Below, in pieces: positions 55,937 through 64,000 of a stretch of DNA of 64,000 nucleotides. Both the position numbers and the translations under genes were made by a program. Origin of the DNA: Atkinsonella hypoxylon (lineage: Eukaryota > Ascomycota > Sordariomycetes > Hypocreales > Clavicipitaceae); NCBI GenBank assembly GCA_000729835.1, contig JFHB01000073.1:1-64000 (forward strand), read 5' to 3'. The notes beneath the pieces were generated by a model. The model worked only from the letters and a program-made list of their open reading frames with translations. It had not been told where the DNA came from and ran no database searches. Each line of letters begins with the position of its first letter. The first letter of the stretch is position 1.

Positions 55937-57578
55937 CTGTTGTCAAACCTCAACATGAAGAGCAAAATGAAGCCTTGCCAGATACCTACCTAGGTAGATA
56001 GTTGATACTGTTGCAAACCTTTGCAAGACACCAAGATTCTGGGAACGTCGGAAAGATGGGAGTGTCGTTTCATTTATTTACCAGGTGCAAGTCAATCCGT
56101 GCCACCCGCTGGCAGGTGCCTGCTTGTGAGAGCAACAAGGGCCATTACGCTCATTATGACCAATGCCAGCTGCCTAGGTACTTAGTCATCTACTTCTAAT
56201 TTGGAACTTCATCCAGCAAGAGAATCTCATGTCCACTTCCATTGTGTATTCGAGCACCATCAGATACGCAAACAGAAATATTACAGCGGTCCTCGCCAAC
56301 CTCAAGCGACCATATCGTCCAGCCTATACGAGTACCATCGAGCTCCCATGCCTTGCCCTACTGTTCGAAGCCCCCAGAGCACTCTGTCAACAAAGCGAGA
56401 CAGAAAATTTATCATAGTGCAGGACCGTCGTGTTATTGCGTCACCTGCGTGACGGGAAAGATTAGCCTCAAAGATCGATCGTCGAACAAGCTGGTAAGAG
56501 GTTATAGTAGCGCAACTGAAGCTAGCAGACTGAGAACTCCAACTAAGTGTCGATGCAGTAACAGCCTTGTCAGCAGTGCTGGGTGCAATGCTTGTGCCGT
56601 GAAGTTCTGATTCACAAAGGTGGAAGTGAACGAGGAGATAACACCAAGGCCGCGTGCATCGTGCCACAATTCCCTCGACCGTGTCCATTCCCCGGTTTCC
56701 TCATTTATCGCTCGTTATCTAAGGGGCCCTCACGTAAACATTACGGTCTGACGCGGCCACGCCTGGATTTTGTACAACAAAACATATGTAGGTGGAGGTG
56801 GTGGACGCGGCTCCTACGCCACAAGTCAAGATTCGGTTAGACTCTTCTAATACAGGCCGACAGCAAGCAAGGTGCCAATAGTGTCTACTGTCAACTAGGC
56901 GCATGTACGTACGCATGCCGATAAAATAACGGTGGGTACGGCGGGCGGGCCTGGCTCTTGGAAGTTGGGAGTTGAAACGGCTGAAGTCGCTGGATCCTGG
57001 AGAATGAATGGCTGATGAGATAAGCAATGAATATGAATCACAGATGCCGAAGTCGTCAAAAATGCACAGAGGCAACAGATGGTTCCGCACGAAATGGCGA
57101 CGAAACTGTCTTGAATAAGTAAGCATCAATCATCAATCAGGAAGTACAGAACCACTACAGAAACAATAATTCAGTACATCGATTTCATGTAGGTCCCTTG
57201 GAGCGCTGAGTCTTGACTCCTGACGTGTGTGCAGGTTGCGCGTACAAACTTAGAAACTCCACTCCAAGCGCCGCCGGCGGCAGAAAGGGCTGGTTTAGTG
57301 CTTCGTACTGCGTCATCATAGTCGTCACACGTTAATTACGTGCGACTGTATAGCTTATTTTCGTTATACGCACATGGGCCGGCCTTGCTTATAGCACTTG
57401 AATTGGCTCAACTTTACAAATTGCTCGACTCACGCATATTCCAGTGCGTCACATTTGGTCTCAAAAAATACAAGTCTTTATCACAGTGTTACCTCGATTT
57501 ATTACCCTTTCTTCTACGCTTTCTCAGTCGGGTGGCGCTTGGTCTGGTGTTGGTTCCGCAAAGCCGCGCTCTTTTTCG
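55937..57578. other. Spacer before the arylsulfotransferase gene
   Basis: Holds CCTAGG palindromes near 55983-55996 and 56172-56180. No supported gene. The first exon of the TGA-interrupted frame could lie at its left end. Confidence 0.4.
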
Positions 57579-59512
57579 ATGGGCGCTTGGAGGGGAAGTG
57601 GTGGCATCGGCTCTGCCACCACTGTGCTCCGTGTTCTCAATGCCTTGGCATCTTTCTGTATATCAGGAATCAACGCTGAGCAGCCGAATTTCTACTCTTC
57701 AGAAGCCTATGACATGGGGAATTTGGGTAAATATCCTGTCCACCATTATAGATCCATTGACCTTACCGCGCCGCGACCAAACATAATTCATCAAGACAGT
57801 CGGTGTTCGAAAAACCTACTTACGTTTCTCTCGCCTCGTGGCTCTGTTGAACAGGCCACCCATCCACAAGCGACTATCCTGGATCATAATGGTCACCTAG
57901 TGTGGACATCTGGTTGGGATAATAAGCAGGTCCATAATCTCATGGCACAAGAGTACAGAGGGCACAAATACATCACTTTCTGGGCCGGCAAGGATGCGGT
58001 TGGCGGGCATGGCGCTGGTTCTTACTACATGGTCAGTCAATCCACTTTTGCAGTTGAAGGGCCTGATGCTAACTTTTTTCTCAGCTCGATGAGACGTATA
58101 ACATGACCAGACGGATACATGCAGCAAATGGCCTCAAAGGAGACTTACACGAGTTTAGATTCACGCCAGAAGGCACAGCTTTAATCACAGCTTACGATGT
58201 GCAAAACGTTGATCTATCCAGTCTTGGCAAGGATACAGGTCCCATATGGGATAGCCTCTTTCAGGAGATCGACATTGAGACTGGAAATCTGATTTTCGAG
58301 TGGCGTGCCAGCAAGCACTTGCATATATCGGACACTTATCGTGGTATTGAAGGCGACGGCGATCCCAACGGATCGCCATTCGATTGGTTCCACGTTAATA
58401 GCGTTGAGAAAGACCTGAAGGGGAACTACCTGATCTCTAGTCAATATCTTCACAGCATTTTCTACGTTGACGGTAAAACGGGCGGCATCATCTGGACCAT
58501 GGGCGGCAAGGGAAATAAATTCAAGGATCTTTCAGGCGGAAAAGCCACCAACTTTAAATTTCAGCACGATGCACGATGGGACAATAACTACAGCGAGATC
58601 ACGTTGTTTGACAATAGCCATGAAGGTGGACCATTGGAGGATGCCCACCCACGAGGCGTACGGCTCCGCGTTGACCAGGTCGCCATGACAGTCGAGCTGA
58701 TAACCGAGTACAAGAACCCGGTTCATGTCCCGGCTGCGTCACAGGGTTCGATGCAGAACCTGCCTAATGGAAACGTGCTCATCGGGTATGGTCACAGCGG
58801 TCTCTACACCGAGTTCACACGGAACGGCAAGGCTCTCTGCGAGACGCACTTTGGTCCCCGGAGCGGATTCGGCACGGGCGATGTACAGTCATATCGCGTC
58901 CTCAAGTTCAGCTATCACTCTGCGCCAGAGACGAAACCTGATTTGGCAATAGCACAGGACGACGCTATGGTCTGGAGAGTATACGCTAGCTGGAATGGAG
59001 CCACCGAGGTTTCTCACTGGGTGCTCCAAGGGTCTCATGATGCAGCGGCAGGAAAGTGGAAAACACTAGAAAAGAAGGCGAAGACTGGATTTGAGACAGA
59101 CTTTGTCCTTGACGCCGATCACCCTGAGTTTTTGAGGGTCGTAGCCATGGGTTCTTGGGGAAATACGTTATCAACAAGCCCTTCGGCAAACGCGTCTAAC
59201 GCGGTCATTGTACGTTTTCACGCTTTTGCCTCTTGCCCCCTTTTTTTTTTCAAGAGCTGTGAGCTGATTATCTTTTTTAAGCCCTACAAGGTTCATTGCC
59301 CCACGGAACTAGTCGCTAATAACCATACCTGGACCTGGTTCAATGGTGTTTCAACAGGTCTTGGACTCGTCATCTTGGTCAGCATGTTCCGATCTGCTAT
59401 AAAGGCGTGCTTCACTTGTCGTAGACGCACCGCTCAATATGGGGTGATTCTAGACGGAGAAAAGCAGTCGGTTTGGGCGTCACGGGGTGCATATATCTGG
59501 ACACATCTTTGA
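57579..59512 (+). CDS. Arylsulfotransferase-like (ASST, Arylsulfotrans family) secreted/membrane protein
   Basis: Fungal members of this beta-propeller family are predicted to move sulfate between phenolic compounds; most are uncharacterised. Exons 57579-58031, 58085-59209 and 59282-59512 give 602 residues. The second intron (72 nt) has no stop and a length divisible by three, so unspliced reading is possible, but it would insert FFFKSCELIIFF-like junk. The start MGAWRGSGGIGSATTVLRVLNALASF gives a plausible signal peptide ending at INA. Family marks: YPVHHYRSIDLTAPRPN, ILDHNGHLVWTSGW, YITFWAGKDAVGGHGAGSYYM, FDWFHVNSVEKDLKGNYLIS, FQHDARW and FDNSH. A membrane helix (GLGLVILVSMF) near the C-terminus suggests anchoring. 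An earlier in-frame ATG at 57444 is possible. Confidence 0.85.
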
Positions 59513-62280
59513 TGAGATTTACTTGTCGTTCAAGTTCAAATACCCTGTCGTATTTCAGAGCATAGCGTTGGATTTCCTGGCACTTCCTTCAGTATAGTTG
59601 TATGTTAATTCCTCTCCTATTATGGCATGAAAGGCGGTCTTATAATATATTCGCCTCGAAAGCACAAGCATAAATGCTCGGTTAGCCCCTATACCGGGCA
59701 ACAAGTTCTCTTCTCTTTACCTCGAGATTTCCATGAAACGACGATATCTTGATTGTTTGTCGTCACTGAATCTGGGCAGGTCAAAATTTGTGCGGCGTGT
59801 GAAATGGTACTCGTTTCCGTACGCAGTCGGGATTTGACGTTTCCAGGGGTAGAGACGAGCTCAGCAATTGGGTAGCCCGTCATGACAACCACCAGCCTCG
59901 TAAGTGGTGTTGAGACCAAAGCCTGCGGTATCTCACGGGCTAATAAAGCCAGGCACTATTCTCTCACTTGATCTTTTCAATAATTCTGAGTGGTGAGACT
60001 GCAGAAATGCTTTCACTGATCTCAGGTGCAAGTGGAGCCTTTCAACAAGCTGAGCGGGTGCGGTTCCTCACAGTGTATCGGACTGATCCGTACTGTCCTG
60101 TTGCACATGCTATTTCTGCCACAAAAAAAAGGGGGAAGGGGGAGGAAAAAGTCCCACTTCCTGAGAATAGCTGTGCCCAATGACGTGTCCTCGCGAACCC
60201 ACGTGGCAGGTATCGTATATCGTATTGAGTAGCGACAAGTGCATGCTCGAAGTGGGAGAGGTGGCGTTTGGAAATTGTTACTATTTGGTCCATTTGGTGC
60301 ATTGCGACAGAACTCGTGGCTACAATGCTGTTAACTAAGCGCCGATATTGGCAGGGCATGAAAGTGCCATCATGACTTTGAACTGCTGCAAAATGGCAGA
60401 GAAATGAGCTCACTTTGTCCATCTACTGCAGCTGCTAATACGGAGAGACAGCGCTTCCCATACCTTACAGTTGGGCAATGTGAAATGCGACCACGATACC
60501 AAGGACGATTCGTGGCTAGGGGCCGACGTTCGGCACGGAAGCTCAGCTCATCAGATATTGCCAGGGTCTAACTCCGTACCATACAGGGTTACTTACCTAC
60601 CTTGGTAGGTAGCCTAGTGTAGGTAGTGGACCAGGTTTGCGAACGGGATATGTCCAACAGGATGCCATCGGCCAGGTCAAGAGCAAGCTCTATCGCCAAG
60701 GACATTCGTGAGGGTTGAGCTGCATGACATGTCCCTTGGCCTACAAATCAACTGATACTCGCGATCCATTCAGGTGCGCCACCAAGAAGAAATATTGTAT
60801 ATATACATATATTCTTGCAAACACCTGATAGTGCAACGGGGACAGAATGCAACTTTGCTCGCCTGTTCGGCCTCTCGGCCTGGATTCTCCCCAGCCGGCT
60901 TGCACCAGACGAGTAAGAGACGAACATGGTGGCCACGTGCATGCTTGACGGGCAGATTTCCTGTTAGCACCTAGCGCTGGATGCTCCCGGGCGTTACACT
61001 TAGATACAGACAGCCCAATTCAGGTATCATACATACATACATACATACGTCCCTGGGCCACGAGGACGCATTGGTTTCAATGCATAAAGCCATCATGGAA
61101 AAGGAAGGTTGGTTTTCATGAATACGGGTGAGTTTCCTTCTAGCCAACTATGAGAATTTATATCGCTTATATCTTTATCCATCGCCCGGCCAGGCTGACT
61201 GCGGCGTCGACTGGGAGATGGGAATGCGACCACGTGCTCAATTTCCTCCTTGGCCCATTCATTGATCGTCAATTTTGTACCTTTATTGGCAAAGCAGCTG
61301 TCCCAGTAAAATAAAATGGCTTTGCAAGTGGTTCATAATCCATCACTGTCTACCGTCCGGCATCGCATTGCTCGACATGACTTTATTTTGAGAATGATGC
61401 TTGGCGCAAGTTCAATACCGTCTGCCCTGGACATTCACGCGGCTTGACGACATTGGCAAGCTAACGAATGCTCCGACCCTTCCAGTCTGTGCGCGTACAG
61501 ATATCGGGGCGATAACCCCAGTCGCTTTACGGCTATCCGGGCGATGGTCCCCACTAACCTTCCGCTTTCAGAACTAGTCGCTATTTTGCTAGCACCCCCC
61601 TGCAAATTTAAAATTTACGCAGCACGCCCTGGAGGTACTAGCATTATCAACGTAATTAATCAAGTTACATACGTTTAAAGGAGCTGTTGCCTACGGAGAT
61701 GGCAGAAGACATAGTGCTGTTGGATTTCTAGGGCTCTCAATGTTTCTTGAGGGGTGCTTCAACTGAGCTTTTGCGATCTCCTTCAATTCAATGTGTTGGT
61801 ATGTAATTTTAGTGTGTACCTTGGGTAGTAGGTACGGAATAAGTACCTAGTCATGGGGAGGGGAGTGCATCAGCAAAATCGAGGGGCAGCTGCCCAGAAA
61901 AAGTGGGGCGATGAGATGGGGCTGGGGTTGGGGTTTGCGTTTGGCTCTGGCCTGGACTGCCTGGGCTTGGTTGAGAGTCAAGACAAGTCGGCAATACGGC
62001 CAACTTAGTCCACGACCTGTTCGACTCTGGATTGCATATCTCCGTAAGCTGATCAGATCGCGCCGCCTCCTTGCCAAGCGCGTACAAATACAACCAATCC
62101 TCCCGTCCCATCGCATTCGGTCTGTCTTTCTTCGAGTCGCCAGTGTTGCTTCCAGCGTCCTTGTGCGAACGTACATCGATCCTGATCGTGTCCTCATCTC
62201 CAGCGTCTGGTTTCAATTATCTCACTCAGTTCAAGCATTTCTTTCTTTCTTTTCGCTCCGGACAACCTCGATACGCCTCT
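59513..62280. other. 2.8-kb spacer upstream of the transporter gene
   Basis: No gene is supported. It has an ACATACAT microsatellite (61029-61048), a TACCTACCTTGGTAGGTA palindrome (about 60595-60612) and three CACGTG palindromes (60200-60205, 60934-60939, 61231-61236). Confidence 0.5.
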
Positions 62281-64000
62281 ATGTTAGGTCGTTCGAGGAA
62301 GGACCCTGAGGACAATGGTGTCCAGGACACTCGCCAAGAGCCGGCTCTCGAGACAGCGCTGCAGCGCAAACCTTTCTTCCAGGCTGCCCTGTCTGTCTTT
62401 GCCTGCGGAGCTGGGCTATTCTCAGATGGTTACATCAATAATGTGAGTCGCAGCACATCCCACAATCTCAAAAAAAAAAAAACAAAAAAAAAAGAAAAGA
62501 AAAGAAAAGAAAAGTCAAACAAGTGTGGCCCGCCAACGCCGCTCAGACAGACGAAGCTCACATAATCAGGTCATTGGCTCGGTCAACACCGTTCTGAAAT
62601 TACAGTACGGCGCCTTATACAAGAATTCCAATGCCGCGAAATATGTTGCCGATATTGCCTTTGCTGGGACCGTCGTCGGGCAGCTCTTCTTTGGGTTCGC
62701 TTGCGACCATTGGTCGCGGACCAACTCGCTGGTTGCTTCAACTGTTATTCTCATCATCTTCACTGCTCTGGCAACGGGCTCATACTACAAGGGAGAAGCC
62801 ATCGGCATGTTCAATATGCTCACTGCGTGGCGATTCTTCGTCGGCATTGGCATCGGAGGTTCGCACCGCATCGCCACTCGGCCCTCCCGTACTCCGGCCC
62901 GGCATACACTGACACGTCCAAAGGTGAATATCCTGCTGGTAGCGTGGGATGCGCAGAATCCACAGGCGAGCTGAAAAAAGGCACACGAAACCGATGGTTC
63001 ATCCTGTTCACCAACACCATGATCGACTGGGGCTTCGTCTTTGGTGCTTTCGTCCCGTGTAAGTCCGCTCACGTCCGCGCTTCGTCCACAGTGTTGGTTT
63101 AACCGAGTTCCCAGATGTCGTTGCTGCAGCCTGCCACAGCAGTCATTTAGAAACTATTTGGCGTACCAGTTTGGGAATCGGCGTTGCTTTCCCGCTTGTC
63201 CTCTTCGTCATGCGATTGCGGCTCAAGGAGCCCGAGGAGTTCGCCAAGGAATCCATGCGAAAGAACACGCCATACTCTCTCGTCCTGCGATTTTACTGGT
63301 TCCGTCTCCTCTGCGTGAGTCTGATCTGGTTTCTTTACGACTTCTCAACCTATGCCTTCTCCATCTATTCCAGCGATATTCTCCAGGGCATATACGGATC
63401 GGAGGCGCCTCTGACAACTGTGTTCGGCTGGAACACCGTCATCAATATGTTTTACCTGCCCGGAACGATACTCGGCGCGTTCGTATCCGATTGGATTGGG
63501 CCTAAGTATACTTTGATAGGCGGCGTTCTCGTACAGTCCATCGTTGGATACATCATGGCTGGTGTATATGCCCAGATTAAGACGCACATTGCTGGCTTCG
63601 CTGTCATGTACGGCATCTTCCTGTCCCTCGGCGAGCTCGGCCCCGGCAACAACATTGGACTCTTGGCTGCCAAGACGTGTGCTACCGGCGTTAGAGGCCG
63701 TTATTACGGAATTGCATCCGCTGTTGGCAAAGTCGGCGCCTTCGTTGGGACCTATGTGTTTCCCTATATCCAGGCTGCTGGTGGCAAGAACACCGTTGAA
63801 TCAGCCCAGTATCCTTTCTGGGTAGCCTCTAGCTTGTGCATTCTGTCGGCTGCGGTCGCCTTCTTTTTCATCCCAAATATCGACCAAGACACTATCCCAT
63901 TGGAGGATCAGCGATTTCGAGAATTCCTTGCACGCAGCGGGTGGGATACAACCCAGCTGGGGCTGGACAAGATTGACTCCCAGGCGGTTTTGGTTGTACA
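62281..64000 (+). CDS. GIT1: MFS glycerophosphodiester/phosphate transporter (Git1-like), 3' end beyond window
   Basis: Plasma-membrane proton symporter of the family that takes up glycerophosphoinositol or glycerophosphocholine, and in some fungi inorganic phosphate. Exons 62281-62442, 62570-62858, 62924-63058 and 63115 to the edge fit in phase: the second intron splits GIGIGG-EYPAG and the third splits FVPY-VVAA. Marks: FACGAGLFSDGYINN, GQLFFGFACDHWSR, WRFFVGIGIGGEYPAGS, RNRWFILFTNTMIDWGFV, YDFSTYAFSIYSSDIL, GPGNNIGLLAAKTCATGVRG. About 500 codons are in the window and the frame is still open after the eleventh or twelfth helix and the FREFLARSGWD tail. The first intron contains a long A-rich tract. 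Upstream CACGTG sites fit phosphate control by a Pho4/NUC-1-type factor. Confidence 0.9.

Noticed and set aside
61851..62309. Overlapping frames of 116-132 codons on both strands before the transporter
   Set aside because: Mutually antisense, low-complexity, and they overlap the transporter's 5' UTR; no family marks.
1..64000. CRISPR arrays, bacterial operons, biosynthetic gene cluster
   Set aside because: Introns and gene content are eukaryotic, repeats lack spacers, and no polyketide, peptide or terpene backbone enzyme is present.

Overview
The window is nuclear DNA of a filamentous ascomycete, most likely a sordariomycete and probably Hypocreales (an inference from protein character and gene structure, not from a search). 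Genes are split by short 45-90 nt GT-AG introns with CTAAC/CTGAC-like branch sites, start codons often sit in a CACCATG-like context, and the products are typical fungal housekeeping proteins. Spacers are long and carry microsatellites, short palindromes and eroded gene copies. I saw no tRNA, rRNA or CRISPR array.

Layout. 0-2.2 kb: gene-free, with an AT-rich tandem array. 2.2-9.5 kb: dense housekeeping block with a ChAPs/exomer protein (+), GPN-loop GTPase NPA3/GPN1 (+), the RNA polymerase subunit RPB12 (-) convergent with it, the Fe-S assembly factor DRE2 (-) and a HIT-domain protein (+). 9.8-11.7 kb: an aldo-keto reductase relic and a small VOC/glyoxalase-fold protein. 14.5-15.3 kb: a very acidic nuclear-type protein. 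15.3-21.4 kb: gene-poor, with a degenerate dispersed repeat. 21.4-27.3 kb: TBC-domain Rab-GAP (+), Ubc14-like E2 (-) divergent from RRP1 (+). 27.6-39.7 kb: a 1180-codon disordered membrane-anchored protein, a ferric reductase and a secreted GH89 alpha-N-acetylglucosaminidase, all on the minus strand. 40.7-51.8 kb: GrpB-family pseudogene (-), TRAPPC12-like protein (+), short-chain dehydrogenase (+) convergent with DPM1 (-), an unknown low-complexity protein (+) and an RRM-type protein (-). 51.8-57.5 kb: gene-poor, with interrupted coding-like frames. 57.6-64 kb: arylsulfotransferase-like protein (+) and a GIT1-type glycerophosphodiester/phosphate transporter (+) that runs off the right edge.

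Links between genes. NPA3 (nuclear import and assembly of RNA polymerase II) lies tail-to-tail with RPB12, a subunit shared by polymerases I, II and III. The ferric reductase has a perfect ATCAGATAA iron-GATA site upstream. The GIT1-like gene has CACGTG (Pho4/NUC-1 type) sites upstream, though far away. No secondary-metabolite or defence cluster is evident. The most unusual material is a set of broken genes (AKR, GrpB, a TGA-interrupted frame near 55.4 kb), a diverged repeat pair at 19.5 and 36.1 kb, two families of short intergenic palindromic motifs, and one-base disagreements in the RRP1 and dehydrogenase reading frames that are either assembly errors or real lesions.
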